DNA of 64,000 bases from Endothia cerciana (Eukaryota; Ascomycota; Sordariomycetes; Diaporthales; Cryphonectriaceae): NCBI GenBank assembly GCA_026119935.1, contig JALRMH010000002.1:1302001-1366000 (forward strand), written 5' to 3'. The notes below the pieces were generated by a model that did not search any database, was not told where the DNA came from, and saw only the letters and a program-made list of their open reading frames with translations. Shown here one piece after another: positions 53,629 to 64,000 of the stretch. The position numbers were made by a program, and so were the translations under genes. Position 1 is the stretch's first letter; every line of letters begins with the position of its first letter.

Positions 53629-54865
53629 TCCCGCGTCCGTACTCCAAACAATTCCCGTGGCTAAGGGTCAGGCTAGATCCGCCGGTCACCACAGGGGCTA
53701 AACAAAGGAAGGCCTGAGGGCACTGACTGGCTGGCCTTTCAGTCCACCAAACGTTCTGACAGAACACATGTCCCAGCGGGTGGGCCACACCCCAGCCCAG
53801 CAGACCGCCCGTCCGTCCGACACAGAACCCAATCAAAAGAAGAAGAGGCGGAAGGGGGCTGAAGACATAGGGCATGGCCTGGGCCGCAGCGGTTGCAGGT
53901 TCAATTTCCCGCCGGGCCCCCTCAGCGCGAATAGGATTGTCCCGGTAGAGAATACCTAGCCGCTTGGCATCATCAACAACATCCTGGTGGTACAGGCAAC
54001 ATGTCCCCTCCTCCAATGGGCCCTTCCCTATCTTGTAAGAGGAGGGCAGGGCTGGCCCGGGCTTCACCCCCGAGTCTACGGTACCTGGGCCCCAAGGGCC
54101 TGGCCGCGCAGGATATCACCAGGCGCCCGCGGCCACCAGGGAGGCGCGGCAGGTATCCTATACATAGCCGTCTCTCGACAGGGGGTACCTGTGACCGCCT
54201 CAACGTCTTGCAATTTCGTCTGTGTGTTAGCCACCCCTGCCCACGTCCCATGCCGTCGCAAGAGAGGCTCCCGTCTCTTGTCTTCCTCCCCCGCCGCCTC
54301 CCACTGAAATCCCTCGCCGTCCCTCCCCCCCCCCCCCCAAAGAAAATACAAACTCCACCCCCCTCCCTCTCACCCTCGATCCCTTCATCTTCCACAAACC
54401 CACGGACTTCGTTGGCAAAGTCTACCACAGTTTCCTACCCCCCCGTGTTACGCTACCAGTGTTTGAGATATATCCAGGCCCTACCCGACCCCGGACCGCT
54501 CGGCACTCCTTGCTCACAACGCTCGTTGACAACCACGTCTACTTCCATAAAATAGTTCACCAGGCACCAATCCGCGCGCCGTGCTTTACCTGTCGGATTC
54601 ATTCGTTTTCGGGCAAATCGAATCAGACATCGCCGGGCGACTACAGAAACAAGTTCATCGCGGGAAGAAAAAGGAAGAAGAAAAACCTCTTGAGGCGGAC
54701 AAGGTCACACCTGTACGATCTTTCGAGGCGCTCAGGAGTATATCTGCAAAGAAGTCAGATCAGGACGACTCATCACGTCACGACTTATCGACGCAATAAC
54801 GCTACTACCCAAAATACCTTCACCGTGGATTCACTCGCAATATCTCGCATTTTCTACCCATCATC

Positions 54866-55228
54866 ATGCAGTTGACCAGCATCCTATCAGCAGCTATGCT
54901 GCCCCTCCTTGCCCTGGCGCAGACCACCACGTCCGGCACGACCACCCTGACGGCGACCTCGACCCTGACCAAGACCATCACCCTGGCCAGCAACACCGTG
55001 ACAATGACTGCTGGCACCAACTCGACCAGCCCATACGCCACCGGCTCTTATATCACCAAGGCGTCCAACACGGCGTCCAACGCGGCGTCCAACACGGCGT
55101 CTGCGACTTCCACCGGGACCTCTGACGTCCCGGGCGTCAACGGGATCGGCAACGGCGCCCCGTCGCTCCACTCTGCGCATGTCGCGGCCGCCGGCCTTGC
55201 GGGTATGCTCGTCGTGGCGCTGATGTAA
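54866..55228 (+). CDS. Small Ser/Thr-rich GPI-anchored cell-wall protein
   Basis: Single exon, 120 aa. Signal peptide MQLTSILSAAMLPLLALAQ is followed by a Ser/Thr-rich chain (TTTSGTTTLTATSTLTKTIT) that should be heavily O-glycosylated, with a short repeat SNTASNAASNTAS. The C-terminus is a hydrophobic GPI signal (HVAAAGLAGMLVVALM) after a small-residue region NGIGNGAPS where cleavage is likely. Such proteins coat fungal walls or membranes; the individual role is unknown. The fourth-codon context and CT-rich upstream sequence suit the start. Confidence 0.75.
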   Translation: MQLTSILSAAMLPLLALAQTTTSGTTTLTATSTLTKTITLASNTVTMTAGTNSTSPYATGSYITKASNTASNAASNTASATSTGTSDVPGVNGIGNGAPSLHSAHVAAAGLAGMLVVALM

Positions 55229-56926
55229 ATCGGCGGCTGTGCGGGCTCCGCCCACCCCACCCCCGAGACGAGGAAGATCATCAGCCTTTACTTCTTGTTA
55301 TCACACTACTGCCAACCCCGAAATCTTCGATGCGAACATCAGTCCAGGCCAATTTCCTTTGTCGGAATTGAAGCAGCGATTCGCAGCATTCACGTCTGAA
55401 GCGTCATTATCAGCGCACCAGCAACGATGGCGGCAATCACACAGACAGAATCGCACTGGGGACGGCTGAACGGCAACGTCCACAAACTGAGGATCTCGCA
55501 GGCGCCGCGCGCCTGCCCCTGTTTTGGTTCCGGCAATCAGAGACAACAATATGGTACTACCGACACAAGTACACGAGCGGAAGGAGAGCATTTTGCACTG
55601 GCGGAGTTAGGAGAGCATCAGGGCTTGGTGGCATCAAAATTCTGTCTTTCACACCCCCCCCCCCCTCTTTTGTCCACCCACGGACATGCTCATCTCGAGA
55701 CTGCTGGCCAACAAAGTCGCATCGACTGCGACTTTACTATCCACAGCGACGACGTGGCCATGCTTACCGGTCGGGCGCTTACTTACATTATACTTATCTT
55801 CACGATCTACGATTTAACCGACCTACACAACTTCGGATGACGGCGCGCACGAGCTTGGAGGACATGCTTCACACTTTACCTACCGACACATCATTATTAT
55901 CTAGTAGCTCCGGCCGTTTCCTGTCTCTCTCACCGAGGAGAGGACGGCCTGGGGTGAATTATCTTGGTTGATACCCTTTTCTCCTGTTCTTTTTTTCTTT
56001 TCTTGTATCACCGCAGGGCACTGGAGGCTGGGGGGCCAGGGCTGCTGAGACAGTGTTTGGGTCCCCCAGCGCGAGGGGTGGTGAGGCCTGGTTTGGAGAT
56101 TGACGTTTCATGTTAATCTTTTTGGTGAGTTCATTTGAGCCGGATGTGGCATTCAATGCTCGGAGGTTGGGGAGGGGAGCCCCGTGACGTGGAGGTTGTA
56201 TTCTCTTGCATAAGATAGGACCCTCAATCTATGAGTGTACCCTGCGCTAGTCGTATGTCCCTTGCGAGTTGTGTGAGATAAGCTGCATGGAGACACCCGC
56301 GGTCTTGAATCCTAGGGTAGGGTATCAGCCGCCGACCGAACGCTGCGACCAATTCGACGACCTGAAATATACCGACAACCTTGTCTTAGCGGTTTGGCGT
56401 CGCCAGGTTTGCGCGATCATCCTCTATCCTAAGCCCCCGGCTCCCACCCCGGTCGGGCGCAAGATCTATATTGATAGAGGCGCCCCTCCCCTCGCCCAAC
56501 CCACCCAAAGCTACTCCCTTCCGGGGCAGGATATCGTTCGGCTGGGGATATAAAAAAGATATAAAAAAAATATAAAAAAAAACGTCGGTCGCCTTCTGGG
56601 CATGTGGGCCGAGAAACAGGCGCGGCGAGGAGGATGGGGGCGACGGGCGGGTGCGCACGGAGAGGTCAGCGTTGGGGTCGGGCCTGGTGGTGGTGGATGG
56701 GAAGTGGCCTCTGGAGCACGGGGACTTGGTTCGGCCTGTTTCAGTATTGCCATTCTCTACATTCTTCTCCGGACTGACATCTGGGTGGGTGTTACAAGCC
56801 CTCAACGTTCAACCGGCCGACACATGAGAGAGCCCTCAACCTCCGGACTGTCCATGCCCTCCAGCCCTCCTCTTCCGCCTCAACCGGCCCGCACTCCTTA
56901 CCTGCCCCCGCCCCCCCCCCCCCACC
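55229..56926. other. Intergenic; nothing recognised
   Basis: Holds C12 (55654-55665) and C13 (56911-56923) runs and A/T-rich tracts near 56548-56582. Open frames (55427-55840 plus, 56156-55959 minus) show no recognisable motif. Confidence 0.5.
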
Positions 56927-58155
56927 TCAAGCCTCCAGCTCCCTCCCCTCAAAGGCGTGCTTGTTCAGCAGCCTCACCGCGTTGCCCCTCAGGCGCTCCG
57001 CGCTCAGCCTCGGGCCCCTGACGTCGTTCTGCACGAACCGCGTGTGCTCCAGCACGATGTGGTCGATGGCGACCTGCGGCGCGTACGGGAAGTCGCTGCC
57101 GAACAGCACCCGCTCCTCGCCGCCCCGGCCCACGAAGTCCAGCAGGCCGTTGAGCTGCGCGGGCGTCGTGGACAGCGCGATGTCGTAGTAGAAGCGGCCG
57201 ACGTCCGTCCGGGCCTGGAGCACGCCGACGGGGAAGCGCGCGGCGAGGTTGGGCATCATGAGGGACCCGAGGGCCCGCGTGCCGACGAAGGGGAGCGCGC
57301 CGCCCGCGTGCGAGAGGATGAAGTCGACGTCCGGGCACGCGCGCACCGTCCCCGTGATGACGAGGTCCACCGCCGCGCGCGTCGTCGCGAGGGGGTAGTC
57401 CAGGATCGGCTGGGGCAGGCCGTTCTCGCCGCCGACGAACTTGGGCTCGACGTCGAGCATCGTCGGGTGGATGAAGACGAGGGCCTTGTACCGCTGCAGC
57501 CGCGCGAAGAAGGGCTTGAAGTCCGGGTGGCCCAGGAGCTTGCCGCCGTACGAGGTGAAGAGGGTGATGCCGCTGCAGAGCTTCTGCTCCGTGAACAGGT
57601 AGTCGAGCTCGTCGAGGGCGCCCTCGAGGTCGGAGAGGGAGGGGACCACGCCGAAGAAGCCGAACTGCTGGCTGTATTTCTCGGAGGTGGCGAGGCTGGC
57701 GAGGTAGTCGTTAAAGGACCGGGCGAGCTTCCGGGCCTCCGGCCCGTGGCCGAGGATCGCGGCGCCGGGTGTCGAGACGGAGAGGATGCCTGGGAGGGGG
57801 TGTGTTTTGGTTAGAGCTAGGGGATATCTGGTTTTGGATAGGTGGTGCGCCCTCAGTACCGAGTGTTGTTCCGATCCCCTGCATTGACTCTAGACACAAC
57901 TCGGGCGTCCACTCTGGTGTTGGAAACCCTGATGGGTTGCCCTGGGAGGCCGAGTCAGCACCTGTGAGTTTAAATGTCGGCTTTTGGGAGACTGACACCG
58001 GCCTTATTCAGCTCCGCGAGGTATTGTGGCGGTAGGCAATGTATATGCGTGTCAATCCTTCCGGCTCCGGCTTGTATCCTCGATGCCCTCTTGGCCGCGA
58101 GCCGTACCACCGGCCTCATCACCGCCTGGATAATCCTAGCGAGGTATTGCCCCAT
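56927..58155 (-). CDS. ACMSD-like amidohydrolase/decarboxylase
   Basis: Exons 58155-57999, 57961-57860, 57789-56927 give 373 aa. Metal ligands and family marks: RIDTHIHCLPPQYLAEL (HxH), GFPTPEWTPELCLESM, ILSVSTPG, LVFIHPT (His), ILSHAGGALPF (His) and VLFGSDFPYAP (Asp). This set is typical of the ACMSD/6-methylsalicylate and gamma-resorcylate decarboxylase branch, which removes CO2 from aromatic acids. No PKS or clustered aromatic-pathway gene is in the window, so the substrate is open. Intron 1 is only 37 nt (GTGTCA...TCACAG) yet is needed to keep the frame; intron 2 is 70 nt. An N-terminal extension of about 30 basic/hydrophobic residues (MGQYLARIIQAVMRPVVRLA) may be a presequence or a wrong start. 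Confidence 0.8.
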
Positions 58156-59437
58156 GTTGGCGGAGTGGTGCCGAGGCCACCTCTGAGTTCTTGAGTTGGG
58201 CCAATGTAGTAGTCCAAGTTCCAGCGCAGGGAATGGGGGCGTCAGGCGGCGGTACTGGCTATCTGAAGGAGGCTTCTCAGGTCTATAGCGTTCACCTGCA
58301 CGGTCGGGTCAGCGACATCATGAAATCGTCATGTCGAGGTCGTCCAAGCTGCGAGGGCGCACATACAGGACCGTCATTGTATTTAAGGCTGAGGGTCCGT
58401 GGCAGCAAGGCAGGTTCACGGGTGGCAGGCGGCGGCTCGAACTCGCCGACGCCTCGGATGTCGGTCGCATATGAAGTCCACACCCACAAAGGTAGGTGCC
58501 AAGGGTCTGTCTACCTTTGGTTGTGAGATGCACTGGAGAGGGACGAAGATGCTGGCTTGATGCTTCGGTGCCCGAGCCTCGGGCCTTCGCAGGTGTGCCC
58601 GGCCGGAACCACAAGCGGCAGACCGGGGGGGGTCGCGAAGCTCCGCTAATTGACACTCTTGGGACTCTCACTTAGCCACTGGCTGCCGAGATGCTCGTCC
58701 GAAAACTGAAGCAATGGGAAAATTGAATTTGTATAAAACTCGAATGGCTAGAGTGCCGGCCTTGTGCTGGTTCGACTTCGGAATATGGGGTCTTTTTTTC
58801 CACGATCCTCTTTCAGCCTCGCTGCAAATCACCATTATTCTGCCTTCCACATTGAGGGAGCTGACGTAGATCGATTTGCATCTGCAGGTAGTTCATGCAC
58901 CGATTTGATACGTCCACTGGGAATGGAGTCGAATAAGCTCTTAGCTGTGCACACACTCCTTAGGGTGTCCTCTCATAAGATTCCACATCAAAATGGGGGT
59001 TGGGCGCGGGGGGTGTTGTTCCGATGGCAGAACCCCCCCCCCCCCCCACACCTCCGGGATCAAATGGCGCAAATACCAAACCGATATTTAAATCGATCTG
59101 ATGTCGATGTCCGAGACGACTTCAGTCGAGCACGACCCAGCTCGTCAAGTGTGACCGGAGCTGAGCGCCTGAAGGCTTGAACGGCAGTCCGCATGGTCAG
59201 AGTCAAGTGCCGTTCTCGAGTCCACTAACCTCCTTTCTGGGATATGCAGTAGGACCCAATATAGACAGTTCGCGCACATCGAGGATCAGTGAACAAGAAA
59301 CATGACGTATTGAGCCTGCAGCTCTCTCCCTCGAGATGATGCTCTTTTTGTTCAGAAAGCGTCGAAGCATTGAGATGATCCCCCCCCCCCCCCCGGCATA
59401 GTGAGTGATTCGGAAGAGAAGCCACAATGACGGAACC
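58156..59437. other. Intergenic; nothing recognised
   Basis: Contains two C15 runs (59033-59047 and 59380-59394). No gene was recognised; the distal part may hold the last exon of the adjacent small TM gene. Confidence 0.5.
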
Positions 59438-59858
59438 TCACGACGCGCCCGGGCTGGCGTCTTCGTTGCTCCAGCAGGTGCAGGACATACTATGTCGATA
59501 GCTCGGAATGGCAATCAAGAAGCCGACGGCTGCGATAACATAGGACCCGATGGTGAAGCCACCAGAGACGTCGTTGTGGATGAAGGACCACCATAGAGAC
59601 AGGGACAAACTCGCAGCGAGCCCGAGAAGGCCTGTTGCTATGAGGACATAGCAGATAGGTAGCTTGAGGATCCCACCATGGGTGCGTCTGGCCTCGGCTG
59701 TCTTCTTCGCGGGGGGGGGGACCTGCCTCTGGCTCGGCCTGGTGCTGCTTCAGCTCCTCTTCTAGCGAGTCGATTCTGGCGCGAAGACTCTCGACGTCGG
59801 CATCGAGGTCTACGGCAGTCGAGTCTCCTCCCCTGCGTGCCTTGGACACCCTGGCCAT
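59438..59858 (-). CDS. Small coiled-coil/TM protein gene, frame broken in a C10 tract
   Basis: From ATG 59858 the frame encodes MARVSKARRGGDSTAV, a coiled coil (DADVESLRARIDSLEEELKQ) and EPEAGPPP, then meets a run of ten C (59720-59711). In the frame expected with nine C, the protein continues AKKTAEARRTHGGILKLPIC and two clear membrane helices (YVLIATGLLGLAASLSLWW; GSYVIAAVGFLIAIP), stopping at 59438. As given, the frame is off by one. The total would be about 139 aa. An intron may end just before this ATG (acceptor GGGCAG), with an earlier exon MDAVDADRHSE near 60000. A donor GTATGT after YRH could add a further short exon. No family was recognised. Confidence 0.55.
59711..59720. repeat. 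G10/C10 homopolymer inside a coding exon
   Basis: Ten G on the plus strand, reading as Pro codons in the minus-strand gene. One base fewer would join its two halves in frame. Confidence 0.9.
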
Positions 59859-60429
59859 CTGCCCATGAGATGAAAAAATGTACAAGGTGAGAAGACTGTA
59901 CAGACGTTGCAGCCGCCGAAGGGTATAGACGGTGAGTAAGAAATGCTACGGGATCGTATGTACACCTCGGAGTGCCTGTCAGCATCGACAGCATCCATCA
60001 CGGCGGCTGAAGATAGAAGTGAAAAACGTGGAGAAAAGAACACATGCTTACCAATAGGCCAGTTCTCAAACCTGGAGCCGTCGGGGCGGCCCCACGGTGC
60101 CGCTGGGCTTATCGCGATAACCGATAACCACCTGCAGGGACCCTAAAAAATCCAGATCCTGGAGTGCTGGTGGCACTCGCCCAGTATGGGACTTTTCTCA
60201 CTTTTCGGATGCCCAACGCTGACCGCCCCGGCCTTTGCTGGTAAAATTTCCCTTTTCCTTCTCCCCCCTCCTTGATTTTCTTTTCCCTCAGCCGTCATCC
60301 GCCACCGGGCCTTCCACCTTTCCCAGGCCACCCTTCGGCCACCCTCTCCACTCCCTTTTTCTTCTCCTCTCCCTTTTCCTGTGGTATCTCAGAGTTCCTG
60401 TAGAATCCCTCCGGACTCTGCAGCAGACG
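59859..60429. other. Promoter and leader region of the ABC-F gene
   Basis: From about 60241 to 60420 it is strongly CT-rich (probable 5' leader). The first 150 bp may hold the first exon of the divergent small TM gene. Confidence 0.5.
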
Positions 60430-63400
60430 ATGCCACACCCCGTCACTCCTCCCGACATGAACCCTCCTACGATAGTCGCCAAGGGCGATGCCCCGCCACC
60501 ATCGCAGGCGGACGTCTCGGCCTTCCTTGATGCGACCTTCAACGCAAAGACTTCGAACGCTTCCATAGAGGCCGCCTATGGCCTCTGCGAGCTCCTCCAG
60601 GACTCCCCGCCCGTCGGCTTCCGCGGCTTGGAACAGTACGGCATCCTCGCCGAGATCAAGAAGGCCGCCGCAGATAAGAAGTCCGGCCTGAGGAGAGAGA
60701 GTGCCCAGAACCTGCTTGGCGCCCTCTTCGAACGCTTCCCTCCCAAACAACCCATTTCCGAAGTTATATTCCTCGTCAGAGATGGCGGCATGGTTGGCTG
60801 TGCCTTCGACGCCTTGGCAGACAAGGGCGCCGTCGTGCGCGACGCCGCACAATACGGCCTCGATGCGCTTTTCAACCAGCTTACCCCCGAGGCCCTCGTC
60901 GTCGGCCTCCTCCCCGCGCTGCAGGCGTACCTGTCCAAGAAGACAGGAAAGTGGCAGGGTACAGTCGGCGCGCTTACGATGATGCAGAAGATGGCCGACA
61001 AGGCCAAGTTGGAGATCGGCACAAGCAAAGAGGAGGCATACGACAAGGAGGTCCTGCGCGAGATGATGGGCGCCAAACTTGCCGCCCTGATACCCCTTGT
61101 GGAGGACGGCATGCACGACCTGAAGTCCGAAGTCGAGAAGCAGGCGGTCAAGACGATGGACTCGCTCACTGCTCTGCTGCAGAACGACGATGTCGCCCCA
61201 AGAATACCCCTGCTCCTCGAGTCGATGCAGAAGCCATCCGCCCAGTCCGTGCAGAAAGCCATTCACGCCCTCTCACAGACTACCTTCGTCGCCGTCGTCA
61301 CCTCTCCAGTCCTCGCCCTCCTTACGCCGTTCCTTGAGCGGTCTCTCAACAACCCTGGAACACCGCAGGAAGTCCTGCGACAGACCGTCGTCATTACGGA
61401 GAATCTCACCAAGCTCGTCCATGACCCCATCGAGGCCCGCACTTTCCTTCCCAAGCTACAGCCCGGCGTGAAGGGTGTTGTCGACAGAGCATCTCTCCCC
61501 GAGGTCCGCGAGCTGGCCACACGGGCGTTGGGTGTCATGGATAAGGCTATGGCTACGGATAAGGAGGTGGTCGAGCGCATCAGCTCTGAGGATGTCGCCA
61601 AGGTTGTGGACGCCGAGATCAAGAACAACGGCGGACTCGCTGGCGACCTGAACTCGTACAAGATCCTCCGGCCATACATGTGCGAGATGATCGCCGAGGA
61701 CGTCAATCACCGCTTTGTCGACCGCATTGCCGCCAGGATTGTGCCATACCTCAATGGCCTCATGCAGAAGCCCGAGGCCACCGAGGCGGTCGCCAATGCC
61801 GTCCAGAAGTACTATGTGGATGAGGATCACCGCAAGTACGGCGAGCCCGAGAAGGATGACGATGGCGAGGTCGAGATCGTCAATGCCAACTTCTCTCTGG
61901 CCTATGGCGGTATGCTCCTGCTGTCGCACACAAATCTACGTCTCCTGAAGGGCCACCGGTACGGTCTCTGTGGTCGTAACGGCGCTGGCAAGTCGACCCT
62001 GATGAAGAGCATTGCTGGTGGCAAGCTGGAAGGCTTTCCCTCCCAGGATGTCCTCCGTACCTGCTACGTCGAGCACAACCAGGGCGAAGATGCCGATATC
62101 AGCATTCTGGAGTTTGTCTCCAAGGATCCTGAGATCGCCAAGAATGGCATCGAGCGTATTTCCGAAGTTTTGTCAGAGTTCGGCTTCACTGCTGGTCCCG
62201 AGGGCAGGCAGTCGGAGAGGGTCGGCTCTCTGTCTGGTGGTTGGAAGATGAAGCTCGCTCTCGCCCGCGCCATGCTGCAGAAGGCCGACGTCCTCCTCCT
62301 GGACGAACCGACTAACCACTTGGATGTCGTGAACATTGCCTGGCTGGAGAATTACCTCAAGACGCACCCAGACATCACCAGCCTTATCGTTTCTCACGAC
62401 TCCGGCTTCCTGGACAACGTCACCACGGATATCTACCACTACGAGCCCGGCAAGAAACTTGGCCACTTCAAGGGCAACCTGAATGCTTTCGTCAATGTCC
62501 GCCCCGAAGCCAAGAGCTACTACACGCTATCTGCCAGCAACGTCCAGTTCAAGTTTCCTCCTCCTGGGATCCTGTCTGGCGTCAAGTCGAACACACAAGC
62601 TGTCATCCGCATGTCGAACGTCAGCTTTTCGTACCCGAATGCACCCAAGCCCTCGCTGTCCGACGTCTCCTGCAAGCTCACGATGTCATCTCGCGTGGCC
62701 ATCATCGGTCCCAACGGCGCTGGCAAGTCGACCCTCATCAAGTTGCTCACCGGCGAGACCATCCCGAGTACCGGAAAGGTTGAGAAGCACCCCAACCTGC
62801 GTATCGGATACATCAAGCAGCACGCCCTGGAACACGTAGAGATGCACCTGGAGAAGACGCCCAACCAGTACCTGCAGTGGCGCTACCAGAACGGTGATGA
62901 CCGCGAGGTCCACCTCAAGCAGACCCGCGTCATGTCCGATCAAGATCGTGCACAGATGGAGAAGACCATCGACATAAATGACGGCAAGGGCGCTCGACAG
63001 ATCGAGACATTGGTCGGTCGGCAGAAACACAAGAAGTCCTTCCAATACGAAATGTAAGTATATCTCACCCGAGACTTCCCCATCACCGATGCCAATCAGC
63101 CGTGCTGACCACCCTTGCAGACAATGGAAAGGCTGGCTCCCCAAGCACAACAGCATGATGTCCCGTGAGACCCTTATCGAGCTGGGCTTCGACAAGCTCG
63201 TCCAGGAGTTCGACGATCACGAGTCCTCCCGCGAGGGTCTCGGCTACCGCGACTTGCAGCCCGCCGTCATCTCCGAACACTTCAAGGATCTCGGCCTCGA
63301 CCCGGACATCGCCAACCACAACGAGATCGGCTCGCTGTCCGGGGGGCAAAAGGTGAAGGTCGTCCTCGCCGGCGCCATGTGGAACAACCCCCATCTCCTG

Positions 63401-63931
63401 GTCCTCGACGAGCCGACCAACTTCCTGGACCGTGACTCCCTCGGCGGCCTCGCCGTGGCCATCCGCGACTTCAAGGGCGGCGTGGTCATGATCTCCCACA
63501 ACGAGGAGTTCGTCGGCGCCCTCGCCTCTGAGCAGTGGCTCGTGCGCGACGGGCGCGTTGCGCAGAAGAGCTCCTCGGCCATCGCCCTCGACCGCTTCGA
63601 GGACTCGCGCCCCGGCTCCGCCATCCCGTCGGGCGTCAACTCGCCGGCTGGCCTGGCGTCGACTGTGGCGTCCACGGTGGCGTCCGCTGTCTCCAGCGCC
63701 GTCAACTCGGGCGTCGAGGACAACGCCGACGACGTCCCGCTCAAGTTCCGCGCCAAGAAGAAGAGAAAGAAGACCAAGAAGGAGCTCAAGGAGCAGGAGG
63801 TCCGCAGGCGGCTCAGGCACATCGAGTGGCTCAACAGCCCCAAGGGCACGCAGCACCCTCCGGACACGGACGAGGAGGACGAGGGGAGGGGGAGGAAGGA
63901 GAAGTACCCCTGCTGCAACGCAAACTCCTGA
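60430..63931 (+). CDS. new1: ABC-F ATPase of the New1/Elf1 type (eEF3-related)
   Basis: Exons 60430-63053 and 63121-63931 (intron 67 nt, GTAAGT...TTGCAG) give 1144 aa. N-terminal HEAT-like helices (about 50-430) are followed by two ABC domains: Walker A GRNGAGKST (about 515) with LSGGWKMKLALARAM and LLLDEPTNHLD; then GPNGAGKST (about 760) with LSGGQKVKVVLAGAM and LVLDEPTNFLD. A chromodomain (YEIQWKGWLPKHNS) is inserted in the second ABC domain, as in eEF3/New1. The GRNGAGKST P-loop and the tail RRRLRHIEWLNSPKG with PPDTDEEDE favour New1/Elf1 over eEF3. Yeast New1 acts on ribosomes at termination and recycling; S. pombe Elf1 was linked to mRNA export. There is no Gln/Asn-rich prion segment here. 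Start chosen at MPHPVTPPDM; the frame is open further upstream. Confidence 0.8.
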
Positions 63932-64000
63932 TGAGATAGACGTGAACGACGTTTTGCTTTTCTGCTCGAGGGGGACGGGACGATATGACAAACTACAAGA

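Larger units (their letters stand above)
50128..54865. other. 4.7-kb gene-poor region
   Basis: No gene was recognised. Contains runs of G (12 at 53203-53214) and C (14 at 54325-54338), a 12-bp tandem repeat and a compound microsatellite listed separately, and a short direct repeat (tcacctgcatggga, twice near 51674-51703). The last few hundred bases are pyrimidine-rich and lead to the GPI-protein gene. Confidence 0.5.

Noticed and set aside
55427..55840. Plus-strand frame of 137 codons downstream of the GPI protein gene
   Set aside because: Contains a C12 run read as Pro, has no motif, and lies in sequence with no promoter or splice support.
56927..58155. Polyketide pathway gene (6-methylsalicylate decarboxylase)
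   Set aside because: The family fits, but no PKS or tailoring gene lies in the window, so a specific substrate cannot be named.

Overview
The window is nuclear DNA of a filamentous ascomycete, most likely Pezizomycotina and possibly Sordariomycetes. The evidence is the short GT-AG introns (about 47-180 nt) with CTRAY-like branch sites, CT-rich leaders before start codons, and typical gene families: Pal1, the SLMAP/PRO45 FHA protein, an ascomycete-type laccase ending in DSGV, a Trichoderma EGV-type GH45 endoglucanase, PTH11-like and Git3-like receptors, and DUF6594. No rRNA, convincing tRNA, CRISPR or prokaryotic signal was seen. Exon structures were inferred by hand from splice signals, frame and family conservation; no search was run.

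Layout. 1-1690 is mobile DNA: the end of a Fot1/pogo-like DNA transposon, then the 3' end of a Ty3/gypsy chromovirus (chromodomain, antisense Cys-rich ORF, polypurine tract, 402-bp LTR). 2579-5842 holds a secreted serine-hydrolase-like gene (+) and a frameshifted DUF6594 membrane-protein gene (-). 6955-7718 is a decayed retrotransposon gag. 10242-14377 carries a Git3-type receptor and a broken PTH11/rhodopsin-like receptor. 14467-19608 has a RecA-fold paralogue with a lost Walker A lysine and pal1, both on the minus strand. 19.6-32.9 kb is gene-poor, with a possible Cys-rich secreted peptide, a helical mitochondrial protein and a secreted protein with three ATNDG motifs.

32967-49 kb is mostly housekeeping: the PRO45/HAM-4 (STRIPAK) gene, mgr2/ROMO1 in five small exons, a laccase next to a cutinase-like relic, RSM22, a membrane-anchored thioredoxin and a SPOUT1-like RNA methyltransferase. 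A GH45 endoglucanase follows at 49.4 kb, then a nearly empty stretch to 54.8 kb, a GPI-type Ser/Thr-rich protein, an ACMSD-like amidohydrolase, a small coiled-coil/TM gene whose frame breaks in a C10 tract, and a New1/Elf1-type ABC-F ATPase.

Shared themes. Mitochondrial proteins are frequent (MGR2, RSM22, the helical protein). The laccase, GH45 enzyme and cutinase relic suggest a lifestyle on plant material. The sequence contains at least 17 pure G or C runs of 10-17 nt, nearly all non-coding; one lies in a coding exon exactly where the frame breaks. Several genes carry apparent frameshifts, which could be real decay or sequence error. I found no convincing new multi-gene system. The best leads are the antisense chromovirus ORF, the poly-C frame break, two GC-AG introns in one gene, and the small secreted proteins.
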